A stretch of 64,000 bases of DNA from Micromonospora sp. C31. GTDB lineage: Bacteria > Actinomycetota > Actinomycetes > Mycobacteriales > Micromonosporaceae. The stretch lies in the NCBI RefSeq assembly GCF_018070575.1, contig NZ_JAGPXN010000006.1:1-64000 (forward strand), read 5' to 3'. The position numbers and the translations under genes are program-made. Positions 15,194 through 23,803 of the stretch are shown in pieces. Below the pieces are notes generated by a model that made no database searches, was not told the DNA's origin, and worked only from the letters and a program-made list of their open reading frames with translations. The first letter of the stretch is position 1. Each line of letters begins with the position of its first letter.

Positions 15194-16747
15194 GTGCCTT
15201 CCGGCTTCGGTGATCTGACTGACCAGGCGCACCACCTGGTGTCCGCCGGCGACCTCGCCGGTGCCCAACGGCTGCTCGCCGACGCGCTGACCGACGCCGA
15301 TCCGCGTCCGGCCAACGCCACGCCCGAGCTGGCCGAGGCCGCCAGCCTCCAGGCCCGCGTGCTGGTCGCCCTCGGCGAGCCGCACTCGGCCCGGGGCTGG
15401 GCCGCGTTCGCGTACGCGGCCACGACCCGGTTGCACGGGCGCTCCGACCAGCGCACGGTCGCCGCCGCGGCCACCCTCGCGGCGGTGCTGCACCGGGTCG
15501 GCAGCTGGTCCCGCGCCGCCCGGCTCTACCAGGAAGTGATCATCGAGCTGACCGCGCTCGACGGCCCCGAGTCGCTGCGGGTGCTCGCCGCCCACGCCGA
15601 CCTGGCCACCGTGGAGTACGCGCGCGGCCAGTGCCAGGTGGCCCGCGACCGGTTGCAGGACGCCTGGGAGCTGCACCGCGAGGTCTACGGCGACGGGCAC
15701 CCCAGCGGCATCAAGATGCTGGCCCGGCTCGGAGCGATGCGACGCGACTGCGGGCAGTTCGCCGAGGCGCACGACAACCTGGCGCTGGCCCGGGAGCTGT
15801 GCCGGCAGCACCTGCCGGCGGACGATCCGCTGGCGGCGCAGGTCGCGGGGCTGGCCCGGGCGGCGGCCAACCCGGACCACGTCTGCGCCGACACCGCACC
15901 CGTCGGGCGGGACGGCCCGATCGTGCCGTCCGCGCGCACCCCGCCCCCGGGCGACGCGCCGTCGACGGCGCAGCACCCCTCGCAGCCGGGCTACCGTCCG
16001 GCGGAGCCGGAGCCGTACGCCGCGCCGTCGCACCCGGTGCCGGCGCCCCGGCAGCCGACGGAGGACCCGCCGCCCGGCTGGTGGCCGCCCGAGGCCGACG
16101 CCGGAGACGGGCCGGCCGACAGCGCCGTGCCGCCGGCCGTCGTACCCCTGGCGGGCGGCACCACCGCCGAGGCGGCCGACGGGGTGCACCGGGTCCGTCA
16201 GCCCGACGCGCCCGAGCAGCCCTACCAGCCGTCGCGGCTGCTGCCGGTGCCGGTGCACCGCGCGCCGTCCCGGCGCGCCAACCGGCTGCTGCCGCTCGTC
16301 GTCGGTGGCGTCGCGGTCGTGCTGCTGGGCACGGCCGCGGTGATCGCCGGGGTGGCCGCGATGGACGGGGACCCCGACCCGGCGCCCCCGGCCGCCACCG
16401 GCGCGTCGGCCTCCGCGCCGGCCGGCACGGGCACGCCGCCCGCCGCCGGTCCGACGGCCGGGGCCCCGGCCTCCCCCGGCAGCCCGCCCGGTGCGGTGAC
16501 GCTGCGGGACAACCGCGACAACGTGGCCCTGCGTTGGACGTACCCGGCCGGTGGGGAGGGCCCGGTGGTCATCTCGGGCGGCCGGGCCGGCCAGGCACAG
16601 ACGGCCTTCGCCAACCTGCCCGCCGGCACCACCGCCTTCGTCGTCTACGGCCTGAACCGCAGCACCGACTACTGCTTCACCGTCGCGGTCGTGTGGTCGA
16701 CCGACACGATCGCCCGCGCGCAGCAGGTCTGCACCCGCCGCGGCTGA
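15194..16747 (+). CDS. TPR-repeat, single-pass membrane protein with FN3-like C-terminus
   Basis: The 517-residue protein starts at GTG 15194. Residues 1-215 are tetratricopeptide-like helices (AHHLVSAGDLAGAQRLLADAL, then TLAAVLHRVGSWSRAARLYQEVI and LGAMRRDCGQFAEAHDNLALA), typical of actinobacterial NB-ARC-associated TPRs but without an NTPase. A proline-rich disordered stretch follows (220-360). One membrane span (LLPLVVGGVAVVLLGTAAVI) near residue 375 leads to an extracellular Ala/Pro/Thr linker and an FN3-like module (ALRWTYPAGGEGPVVISGG, ending STDYCFTVAVVWSTD). The topology suggests cytoplasmic TPRs tied to an outside beta domain. The role is unknown. Confidence 0.65.
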   Translation: MPSGFGDLTDQAHHLVSAGDLAGAQRLLADALTDADPRPANATPELAEAASLQARVLVALGEPHSARGWAAFAYAATTRLHGRSDQRTVAAAATLAAVLHRVGSWSRAARLYQEVIIELTALDGPESLRVLAAHADLATVEYARGQCQVARDRLQDAWELHREVYGDGHPSGIKMLARLGAMRRDCGQFAEAHDNLALARELCRQHLPADDPLAAQVAGLARAAANPDHVCADTAPVGRDGPIVPSARTPPPGDAPSTAQHPSQPGYRPAEPEPYAAPSHPVPAPRQPTEDPPPGWWPPEADAGDGPADSAVPPAVVPLAGGTTAEAADGVHRVRQPDAPEQPYQPSRLLPVPVHRAPSRRANRLLPLVVGGVAVVLLGTAAVIAGVAAMDGDPDPAPPAATGASASAPAGTGTPPAAGPTAGAPASPGSPPGAVTLRDNRDNVALRWTYPAGGEGPVVISGGRAGQAQTAFANLPAGTTAFVVYGLNRSTDYCFTVAVVWSTDTIARAQQVCTRRG

Positions 16748-16757
16748 CGCTCCGACG

Positions 16758-18287
16758 TCAGGGGCGCTCCGGGTCGGGCAGGGCCGGCAGCAGCAGCCGC
16801 ACCCGCAGCCCTGGCCCGGCGGCCCGGCCGGGGTCAGCGTCGGTCAGCTCGATGCCACCGCCGGCCCGACGGACCAGTTCGCGCACGATGGCCAGGCCGA
16901 GGCCGGCGCCGCCGTCGTCGCGGGCGCGGGCGTCGTCGAGCCGGGTGAACCGGCCGAAGACCCGCTCCCGGTCCGCCGCCGGGATCCCCGGCCCGTCGTC
17001 GGTCACCGTCACCAGGTGGTACGCCGCCGCGTCAGCACCGCCGCCCCCCGCTCCCCGGCCGGCGGTCCTCCCGTCGCCCGCCGCCCGGCCGACCGTCCCG
17101 CCGTCGCCCTGGCCCCCGCTGGCGGTCCCCGCGTCGCCGCCCTCCCGGTCGACGGACGGCCCGGCGGCCAGCACCACCTCCCGGTGGGCGTGCCGGACGG
17201 CGTTGTCGACCAGGTTGGTCAGGATCCGGCGCAGCTCGTCGGGGTCGCCCTCGGTCCACAGCGGCGTCGCCGGCGCGTCGAGGCGCACCGGCGGCGACGG
17301 GTGGCGGGCGGCCACCGCCGCCAGCAGGGCCCCCAGCTCGACCGGCCCGGTGGCCCGCGCCGGCGGCCGCTCGTCGAGCCGGGCCAGCAGCAGCAGGTCG
17401 TCGACGAGCCGGCCGAGCCGCTCGGTGTCGGCGAGCAGGTTCGCCGACACCACCGTCCAGTCCGTCCGGTCGGCCAGCCGCCGGGCGACCTCCAACTCGG
17501 TACGGATGTTCGTCAGCGGGCTGCGCAGCTCGTGCGCGGCGTCGGCGACGAACGCCCGTTGCCGGTCCCGGGCGGACTCCAGCCGGCCCAGCATGCCGTT
17601 GAGCGTGACCGCCAGCCGGTGGATCTCGTCCCGCGACGCCGGTACGGGCAGCCGCCCGCCCCCGTCCCGCCCGGTGATCTCCTCGGCGCCCCGGCGCAAC
17701 GCCTCCACGGGGCGCAGGGTCGCGCCGACCACCCGCCAGGCCACGGCGGCGAGCACCGCCACCAGCAGCGGGAAGCTCACCAGCAGGATGGTCCGGACGA
17801 CGCTCGCGCTGTGTCGCACGTCCGCCAGGGACCGGGCCACCAGGACGGTGCGCGGGTCGGCGGCGGTGCCCGCCGGTACGGCCACCACCCGCACCGGCCC
17901 GGCCAGGCCGACGCGCTCCCCCGACACCGTCAGCCGCTGCCGCACACCCGCGTCGACACGCTCCGGCGCCACCATGGGCACCAGCCGGTCGGCGTCGATC
18001 GAGGCGGCGCGCACCCGGCCGGCGGCGTCGATCACCTGCACCCGCACCTGCCCGCCGGCCACCGGCAGCGGGTCGGGCAGGACCTCCTCGGCGGCGAGCA
18101 GCGCGACCGCGTCGGCGGTGCGGAACGCCTCGGTGTCCACGGCGCGTTGCAGGGCCCAGCCCAGCACGGCGAGCAGGACGAGCCCCCCGACGGCCAGCCC
18201 GCCCGACACGCCGAGCACGCCGACCGCCATCAGCCGCCCGCGCAGCCCGAGCGCGAGGCGCAGGCGCCCGCTCACCCCCCGCGTCAC
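16758..18287 (-). CDS. Sensor histidine kinase (OmpR-partner type)
   Basis: The 509-residue kinase begins at GTG 18287, overlapping the regulator's stop by 4 bp (GTGA), so translation is coupled. Two membrane spans (VGVLGVSGGLAVGGLVLLAVLGW and ILLVSFPLLVAVLAAVAWRV) flank an extracytoplasmic sensor of about 130 residues. HAMP follows, then the H-box FVADAAHELRSPLTNIRTELE with the phospho-His, the N-box LTNLVDNAVRHA, the G1 box DDGPGIP and the G2 box GGAGLGLAIV. A Gly/Ala-rich insertion of about 40 residues interrupts the ATPase domain between N and G1. The signal sensed is unknown. Confidence 0.9.
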   Translation of the reverse strand: MTRGVSGRLRLALGLRGRLMAVGVLGVSGGLAVGGLVLLAVLGWALQRAVDTEAFRTADAVALLAAEEVLPDPLPVAGGQVRVQVIDAAGRVRAASIDADRLVPMVAPERVDAGVRQRLTVSGERVGLAGPVRVVAVPAGTAADPRTVLVARSLADVRHSASVVRTILLVSFPLLVAVLAAVAWRVVGATLRPVEALRRGAEEITGRDGGGRLPVPASRDEIHRLAVTLNGMLGRLESARDRQRAFVADAAHELRSPLTNIRTELEVARRLADRTDWTVVSANLLADTERLGRLVDDLLLLARLDERPPARATGPVELGALLAAVAARHPSPPVRLDAPATPLWTEGDPDELRRILTNLVDNAVRHAHREVVLAAGPSVDREGGDAGTASGGQGDGGTVGRAAGDGRTAGRGAGGGGADAAAYHLVTVTDDGPGIPAADRERVFGRFTRLDDARARDDGGAGLGLAIVRELVRRAGGGIELTDADPGRAAGPGLRVRLLLPALPDPERP

Positions 18288-18940
18288 TGGGCCAGCCGGT
18301 AGCCGGCGCCCCGGACCGTCTCCAGGCGCTCCCGGCCGATCTTGCGTCGCAGGTACCCGACGTAGACCTCGACCGCGTTGGGCGCCGTCTCGACGCCGGC
18401 GTCCCAGACGTGGTCCAGCAGCTCGGTCTTGGAGACCACCTCGCCCGCGCGGCGCATGAGGTAGTCGAGCAACGCGAACTCCCGGCTGGTCAGTGCGACC
18501 TCGGCGTCGGCGCGGGTCACCCGCCGCCGGGCCGGGTCGAGCCGGAGGTCGCCGACCGCGAGCACCGCCGGGCGTTCGGGGGCGCCCCGGCGCAGCAGGG
18601 CCCGCAGCCGGGCCAGCAGCACCACGTACGAGAAGGGCTTGGTGAGGTAGTCGTCGGCCCCGCAGTCGAGCCCGTCGGCCTGGTCGTACTCGCCGTCCTT
18701 GGCCGAGAGCATGAGCACCGGGAGCCAGTGCTCCTCGGCGCGCAGCCGGCGCACCAGCTCGTAGCCGGAGAGGCCGGGCAGCATCACGTCGAGGATCATC
18801 GCGTCGTACCCGCCGTGCCGTGCCGCGTCGAGCCCCTCCGGGCCGGTCGCCGCCACGTCCACCGCGAACCCCTCGGCCTGCAACCCCCGTTGCAGGGCGG
18901 ACGCCAGCCGCGTCTCGTCCTCCACCACCAGCAACCGCAC
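18284..18940 (-). CDS. OmpR-family response regulator
   Basis: The 218-residue protein has a receiver domain with acidic pocket VVEDE (6-10), phospho-acceptor Asp in MILDVMLPG and the conserved Lys in LTKPFS. The winged helix has LTSREFALLDYLMRRAGEVVSK and ends VYVGYLRRKIGRERLETVRGAGYRL. The kinase gene follows with a 4-bp overlap. The divergent LolA-like gene has a direct repeat (CCTCAGCG and CCTCACAGCG) in front of it, a plausible target for this kind of regulator. Confidence 0.92.
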   Translation of the reverse strand: MRLLVVEDETRLASALQRGLQAEGFAVDVAATGPEGLDAARHGGYDAMILDVMLPGLSGYELVRRLRAEEHWLPVLMLSAKDGEYDQADGLDCGADDYLTKPFSYVVLLARLRALLRRGAPERPAVLAVGDLRLDPARRRVTRADAEVALTSREFALLDYLMRRAGEVVSKTELLDHVWDAGVETAPNAVEVYVGYLRRKIGRERLETVRGAGYRLAQ

Positions 18941-18982
18941 GCCTCAAGGGTGCCACCCGGGCGCATGGGGTCGTACGGCCCT

Positions 18983-19001
18983 CCTCAGCGCCCTCACAGC
19001 G
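18983..19001 (+). promoter_or_regulatory. Direct repeat before the LolA-like gene, candidate OmpR-type box
   Basis: CCTCAGCG (18983-18990) and CCTCACAGCG (18992-19001) are direct repeats with 9-bp spacing in the 94-bp gap between the regulator and LolA-like genes. The 12-mer GCGCCCTCACAG recurs on the minus strand upstream of spo0M. Tandem half-sites are typical of OmpR-family regulators. Confidence 0.35.
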
Positions 19002-19034
19002 TCGAGGGGGCAGGATGTCGGCAGGAGGTGTCAC

Positions 19035-20144
19035 ATGTCCGTCCTGAAGAGCCGTCCCGTCCTGCGTTGGCTGGTCCCGGTGACCGCCGTCGCGACCGTC
19101 ATCGGCGGCGGCGCCGCGCTCGGCACGTTCGCCGCCCAGGCCGAGCCGAGCCTGCCGCCGCGTACCGCCGCCCAACTCCTGGTCGACCTGCAGACCGCCC
19201 GGCTGGAAGGGCTCTCCGGCACGGTCGTGCAGCGCGCCGACCTGGGCCTGCCGCCGCTGGCCGGCCTGGTCGCCGGCGACGGCCTGACCGGCCTGTTGAC
19301 CGGCACGCACACGCTGCGGGTCTGGCACTCCGGGCCCGACCGGCAGCGCGTCGCCCTGGTGGACACGCTCGGCGAGCACGACGTCATCCGCAACGGCCGT
19401 GACGTGTGGACCTGGAGCAGCCGGTCCAACACCGCCACCCACCGCACGCTGCCCGAGGGCACCGGGGCCGAGGCCCCGCAGCTGCCGGTCACCCCCGGTG
19501 AGGCGGCCGACCGGGCCCTGGCGGCGATCGGCCCGAGCACCGAGGTGAGCGTCGGCCGGTCCGCCACGGTCGCCGGCCGGTCCGCGTACGAGCTGGTGCT
19601 CGCCCCGCGCGACGCCGCCTCGCTGGTGCACCAGGTGCGCATCGCCATCGACGCCCGGCAGCACGTGCCGCTGCGCTTCGAGGTCTTCGCCGACGGCAGC
19701 GACAAGCCTGCCTTCGAGATGGCCTTCACCCAGGTGTCGTACGCCCGACCCGACGCCGGTCAGTTCGCCTTCAACCCGCCGCCCGGGGTGAAGGTGACCG
19801 AGGAGACCGCCGGCGGTCGGCCCGCCGACGCGCCCGGGAAGCGGCACGCGGACGGTGCGCGACCGGAGGTGCGTACCGTCGGCGAGAGCTGGGCCACGGT
19901 GGTGGTCGCGCGGCTCGACGGCGCCGGCACGCCCGCCGACCGACCCGCCTCCCCCGGCCGCGCCGCAAACGGACCGACCGGTGACCCGGCGGCGCTGCTC
20001 GGCGCGCTGCCCAAGGTCAGCGGCGACTGGGGCAGCGGCCGGCTGCTGACCGGGAAGCTGTTCAGCGCGTTGCTCACCGACGACGGCCGGCTCATCGCCG
20101 GCGCGGTGACGCCGGAGCGGCTCTACGAGGTCGCCCGGGGCTGA
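19035..20144 (+). CDS. Exported LolA/RseB-like protein
   Basis: The 369-residue protein has an N-terminal signal or anchor (LRWLVPVTAVATVIGGGAALG, then AQA). A LolA-like half-barrel follows: TAAQLLVDLQTARLEGLSGTV, then RVWHSGPDRQRVALVDTLGEH, DVWTWSSRSNTATH and YELVLAPRDAASLVHQVRIAID. Such proteins bind lipids or act like RseB in envelope sensing. The ATG at 19035 has AGGAGG 7 nt upstream. It is divergent from the two-component pair. Residues 245-310 are a Pro/Ala-rich insertion. Confidence 0.8.
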   Translation: MSVLKSRPVLRWLVPVTAVATVIGGGAALGTFAAQAEPSLPPRTAAQLLVDLQTARLEGLSGTVVQRADLGLPPLAGLVAGDGLTGLLTGTHTLRVWHSGPDRQRVALVDTLGEHDVIRNGRDVWTWSSRSNTATHRTLPEGTGAEAPQLPVTPGEAADRALAAIGPSTEVSVGRSATVAGRSAYELVLAPRDAASLVHQVRIAIDARQHVPLRFEVFADGSDKPAFEMAFTQVSYARPDAGQFAFNPPPGVKVTEETAGGRPADAPGKRHADGARPEVRTVGESWATVVVARLDGAGTPADRPASPGRAANGPTGDPAALLGALPKVSGDWGSGRLLTGKLFSALLTDDGRLIAGAVTPERLYEVARG

Positions 20145-20157
20145 GCGTCGGCAGTCC

Positions 20158-20183
20158 GGGGGCCCGCCACCTGGCGGGCCCCC
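20158..20183 (+). terminator. Terminator after the LolA-like gene
   Basis: GGGGGCCCGCCA and TGGCGGGCCCCC form a 12-bp perfect stem 14 bp after the stop codon. There is no U-tract, as is common in actinomycetes. Confidence 0.75.
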
Positions 20184-20276
20184 GCTGTCGTGTGCGGGCT
20201 GGCCCGTGGCGTGGCCCGGCGCGCTTGGTCGCGACGGCCGGCGCACGGTATCTTTCTCAGTTCAGGCAACAAAAAA

Positions 20277-20299
20277 GAACGGCTCCCGAAAGGCCGTTC
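20277..20299 (-). terminator. Minus-strand intrinsic terminator in the helD leader
   Basis: GAACGGC (20277-20283) and GCCGTTC (20293-20299) pair, with AAAAAA at 20271-20276. Read on the minus strand this is a stem followed by six U residues, a textbook intrinsic terminator that is rare in DNA this GC-rich. No minus-strand gene leads into it. It lies 20 bp before the helD start and would stop antisense transcripts. On the plus strand it could instead be a leader hairpin. Confidence 0.5.
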
Positions 20300-20318
20300 C
20301 GAGAGAGATGCTAACCAA

Positions 20319-22625
20319 ATGGGAGACGGCTTGTCAAGGCATTCCGCCGATTCCGCCGAATTGCGGCCCGAGGACGAGATCGGCCGCGAACAGGAATACG
20401 TCTCGATGCTCTACCGCCGGTTGGACGAGCTGCGTGAGCAGGCCTCCGATCGGTTGACCGACGAGCTGCGGGCGACCGGCGGCACCCTCCAGGCCCGTTC
20501 CCAGCGCGACAGCGCGGTACGGATGTACGCCGACCAGGTCGAGCAGTTCTCCGCGGTGGAGAGCGGCCTCTGCTTCGGCCGGCTCGACACCGACGACGGC
20601 GGCCCCCACTACATCGGCCGGATCGGCATCTTCGACACCGGTGGCGACTACGATCCGCTGCTGATGGACTGGCGCGCTCCGGCGGCCCGCGCCTTCTATC
20701 TCGCCACCGCGGCCAACCCGCAGGGGGTACGCCGTCGCCGGCACCTGCGCACCCGGGAACGCAAGGTGATCGCGCTCAACGACGAGGTGCTGGACCTGGC
20801 CACCGCCTCCCCCACCGCCCACGAGGAGCTGACCGGCGAGGCGTCGCTGCTCGCCGCGCTCAACGCCGGGCGCACCGGGCGGATGCGCGACATCGTCGAG
20901 ACCATCCAGGCCGAGCAGGACCGGATCATCCGCGCCGACCTGCCGGGCGTACTGGTCGTGCAGGGTGGCCCCGGCACCGGCAAGACGGCGGTCGCGCTGC
21001 ACCGCGCGGCGTACCTGCTCTACACCCACCGGGAGCAGCTCTCCACCCGGGGCGTGCTCCTGGTCGGCCCGAACGCCACGTTCCTGCGCTACATCTCCCA
21101 GGTGCTCCCGGCGCTGGCCGAGACCGGCGTGCTGCTGCGGACGCAGGGCGACCTCTTCCCCGGGGTCAGCGCCCGCCGGGCCGAGCCGGCGGCGACCGCC
21201 GCGCTCAAGGGCCGCGCGGTGATGGTCGAGGTGCTGGCCGCCGCCGTCCGCGACCGGCAGTGGGTGCCCGACGAGCCGCTGGAGATCGAACTGCCGCAGC
21301 AGGAGGTGCTGCGGCTCGACCCGGAGACCGTCCACGCCGCCCGGGACCGGGCCCGCCGCTCCGGCCGGCCGCACAACCTGGCCCGGGCGCTCTTCGACGT
21401 CGAGATCGTCCACGCCCTCGCCGCCCAGGTCGCCGAGCGCATCGGGGCGGACCCGCTGGGCGGGGAGAACCTGCTCGACGAGGCCGACGTGGCGGAGATC
21501 CGCCGCGAACTACGCGAGGAGCCCGAGGTGCGGGCCGTGCTGGACCAGCTCTGGCCGGTGCTCACCCCGCAGCGCCTGCTCGCCGACCTGTACGCCGCCG
21601 CCGACCGGATCGCCGTCGCCGCGCCCATGCTCAGCGACGCTGAGCGGGCCGTGCTGCGCCGCGAGCCGGGCGGCTGGACGCCGGCCGACGTGCCGCTGCT
21701 GGACGAGGCGGCCGAGCTGCTCGGCGAGGACGAGCGGGCCGCCGCCGCCCGCCAGGAGCGGATCCGGGCCCTGCAACGGGAGTACGCCGAGGGCGTGCTG
21801 GAGATCGCCCGGGGCTCCCGCTCCATCGACGTGGAGGACGAGGCCGAGGGCGGTGAGATCCTCGGCGTCACCGACCTGCTCGACGCCGACCGGCTGCTGG
21901 AGCGGCAGGAGGAGGCGGACCGGCTGACCACCGCCCAGCGGGCCGCGGCCGACCGGCGCTGGGCGTTCGGGCACGTCATCGTGGACGAGGCGCAGGAGCT
22001 GTCGCCGATGGCCTGGCGGCTGCTGATGCGCCGTTGCCCGAGCCGCTCGATGACCATCGTCGGCGACGTGGCCCAGACCGGCGCGCTGGCCGGCACGCCG
22101 TCCTGGGCCGACGCGCTGGAGCCGTACGTGGCGCAGCGCTGGCGGTTGGAGGAGCTGACCGTCAGCTACCGCACGCCGGCCGAGATCATGGCGGTCGCCG
22201 CCGAGGTGCTCGCCGAGATCGACCCGGCGCTGCGCCCGCCCCGCTCCGTACGCTCCGGCGGGGTTCCGCCGTCAGACCGCGCGGTGCCGCCGGAGCGGTT
22301 GGCGGCGGAGCTCGTGGCCGCCGCGACCCGGGAGGCGGCCGGCCTGGACGACGGCCGGCTCGGAGTGATCGTGCCGGCCGGGCGGGTCGACGAGCTGGGC
22401 GCCGCGCTCACCGCCGCCCTGCCCGAGGCCGCCGTCGGCGAGGACCCCGAGTTGGAGAGCCGCCTGGTGGTGCTCACCGTCGGGCAGGCCAAGGGCCTCG
22501 AATTCGACTCGGTCCTCCTGGTCGACCCCGACCGCATCGTGGCGGAGTCACCCCGGGGCCGCAGCGACCTCTACGTCGCCCTCACCCGCGCCACCCAACG
22601 CCTGGGAATCCTCCGCCCCACCTGA
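20319..22625 (+). CDS. HelD-type RNA polymerase-recycling helicase
   Basis: The 768-residue UvrD/Rep-like superfamily 1 protein has the HelD layout. An N-terminal coiled coil (EYVSMLYRRLDELREQASDRL) is followed by CFGRLDTDDGGPHYIGRIGI, DWRAPAARAFYLAT, Walker A GGPGTGKTAVALHRAAYL, Walker B HVIVDEAQELSPMAW and motif VTVSYRTPAEI, ending with GLEFDSVLLVDP and DLYVALTRATQRLGIL. HelD removes stalled RNA polymerase from DNA, and actinobacterial relatives can protect against rifamycins. The ATG at 20319 is chosen by family start; the ATG at 20308 is out of frame. The leader is unusually AT-rich and carries an inverted repeat. Confidence 0.9.
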   Translation: MGDGLSRHSADSAELRPEDEIGREQEYVSMLYRRLDELREQASDRLTDELRATGGTLQARSQRDSAVRMYADQVEQFSAVESGLCFGRLDTDDGGPHYIGRIGIFDTGGDYDPLLMDWRAPAARAFYLATAANPQGVRRRRHLRTRERKVIALNDEVLDLATASPTAHEELTGEASLLAALNAGRTGRMRDIVETIQAEQDRIIRADLPGVLVVQGGPGTGKTAVALHRAAYLLYTHREQLSTRGVLLVGPNATFLRYISQVLPALAETGVLLRTQGDLFPGVSARRAEPAATAALKGRAVMVEVLAAAVRDRQWVPDEPLEIELPQQEVLRLDPETVHAARDRARRSGRPHNLARALFDVEIVHALAAQVAERIGADPLGGENLLDEADVAEIRRELREEPEVRAVLDQLWPVLTPQRLLADLYAAADRIAVAAPMLSDAERAVLRREPGGWTPADVPLLDEAAELLGEDERAAAARQERIRALQREYAEGVLEIARGSRSIDVEDEAEGGEILGVTDLLDADRLLERQEEADRLTTAQRAAADRRWAFGHVIVDEAQELSPMAWRLLMRRCPSRSMTIVGDVAQTGALAGTPSWADALEPYVAQRWRLEELTVSYRTPAEIMAVAAEVLAEIDPALRPPRSVRSGGVPPSDRAVPPERLAAELVAAATREAAGLDDGRLGVIVPAGRVDELGAALTAALPEAAVGEDPELESRLVVLTVGQAKGLEFDSVLLVDPDRIVAESPRGRSDLYVALTRATQRLGILRPT

Positions 22626-22682
22626 CCACCGGCCCCGCGCGCCCCCGATCCCCGCCGCTCCGGAGGGGATCGGGGTGGGCGG

Positions 22683-23096
22683 TCAGTCCGGGGCGAAGTC
22701 GCCCACCTGGCTGGCGGGGCCGGACTGGTCGCTGGTGGAGCCGCCCGCCGGGGTGCTCAGACCGCCGGTGGTGGCGTCGCCCGTGGTGGTCGGGGCCACC
22801 TTGCCCGGGTGCCGCTCCGGCTGCCGTGCCAACCGGCGCACGCTGGCGGGGCCGGCGGTGCCGCCGGTCGTGGTGACGGCGCCCTGTCCCCGGGTGGGTC
22901 CGCCGTCCCGCAACACCTCCGGGTCGATCGGGACGTGGGCCGGATCGTCCGGGTCCTCGTCCTGGACGACCCGCTGCACGTCGGTACGGGGCACGGTCAC
23001 CTCGTCGAGAGTGCCCTCGCCGTACACGCCACCGGCGATCCGCTGCTCGGCCTGCCGGGCGGCGTCCTGCCGCATGTCGTCCTCGCGCATGTCCAT
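22683..23096 (-). CDS. Hypothetical hydrophilic protein
   Basis: The 137-residue protein from MDMREDDMRQDAARQAEQRI is acidic in its first half (TLDEVTVPRTDVQRVVQDED) and Thr/Gly/Ser-rich in its second (VAPTTTGDATTGGLSTPAGG). It looks largely disordered, with no membrane span and no recognised domain. ATG 23096 is favoured; GTG 23099 adjoins it. Codon usage is normal for the region. It may be a structural or stress protein, but nothing supports a specific role. Confidence 0.55.
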   Translation of the reverse strand: MDMREDDMRQDAARQAEQRIAGGVYGEGTLDEVTVPRTDVQRVVQDEDPDDPAHVPIDPEVLRDGGPTRGQGAVTTTGGTAGPASVRRLARQPERHPGKVAPTTTGDATTGGLSTPAGGSTSDQSGPASQVGDFAPD

Positions 23097-23343
23097 CACC
23101 TCGCAGAAGTGTCGGTCCGGATGCGTGCCCGACGCCCGGGCCGGCAAACCCACCCCGCGAGCCTTCGCGGCGGTGGGCCGCGCGGCGGGGACGGTTTTCC
23201 GGCCGACCGTGGGTGTTACTGGCCCCGCCGGCTCGGGTAGACGGCGGGTGCCCCCGCCATGAACGCGAACCGTGCCGTGGCCGACACGCGGTAGCGGGGC
23301 GAGGGAACGCAGGTACGACTCATCGCATCCTGAGGAGGACAAG

Positions 23344-23733
23344 ATGAGCACGCAGGCTGCTTCCACCCGGCCGATGAACCGGACGACGCAGGACGCGCCC
23401 ACCCGCACGATGCAGGACCGGGCCATCCAGGAGACGCCCACCCGTCCGATGCCGATGATGCACGACGGGCACCAGCCGCCCATGCAGGCGCCCGGCACGG
23501 AGACCAAGCCGTCGCTGCGGACCACCGAGTTCTGGGTCTACATCGCGGCCGTGATCGGCGTGCTGGCCGCCTCGCAGCTGGTCGGGCAGAACTCGGTCGG
23601 GGTGGACATCTTCCGGGCCGACAACGCCTGGTTCATGATCACGCTGCTGACCATCGGATACCTGGGTAGCCGTGGTCTGGCCAAGGCCGGTAGCAACTGG
23701 CGCAGCGGCGAGGAGCGCAAGGCCCGGCACTGA
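23344..23733 (+). CDS. Two-span membrane protein of unknown function
   Basis: The 129-residue protein starts at an ATG preceded by AGGAGG at 23332-23337. The first 60 residues are Thr/Met/Pro-rich with repeats of TRxM and TRPM (TRPMNRTTQDAPTRTMQDRA). Two membrane segments follow: FWVYIAAVIGVLAASQLVG and AWFMITLLTIGYLGSRGLA, with a basic tail. Similar small actinobacterial proteins are annotated only as membrane proteins. A perfect terminator hairpin follows. Confidence 0.7.
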   Translation: MSTQAASTRPMNRTTQDAPTRTMQDRAIQETPTRPMPMMHDGHQPPMQAPGTETKPSLRTTEFWVYIAAVIGVLAASQLVGQNSVGVDIFRADNAWFMITLLTIGYLGSRGLAKAGSNWRSGEERKARH

Positions 23734-23756
23734 TCGGGCACCGCTGCACGGCACGC

Positions 23757-23790
23757 GGTGGCCCCCGGGACTGTCGTCCCGGGGGCCACC
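23757..23790. terminator. Bidirectional terminator between convergent genes
   Basis: GGTGGCCCCCGGGA and TCCCGGGGGCCACC form a perfect 14-bp stem with a 6-nt loop between the membrane-protein gene and spo0M, which converge here. Confidence 0.8.
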
Positions 23791-23803
23791 GTCGTGTGTG
23801 GTC

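Noticed and set aside
15631..18459. A 942-codon plus-strand frame
   Set aside because: It runs across the TPR protein in another frame and antisense to the histidine kinase. Its composition is Arg/Ala/Gly-rich and it has no domain.
20245..20319. Rifamycin-associated element upstream of helD
   Set aside because: The inverted repeat present is flanked by an A-run and does not look like that element; I cannot support the call.
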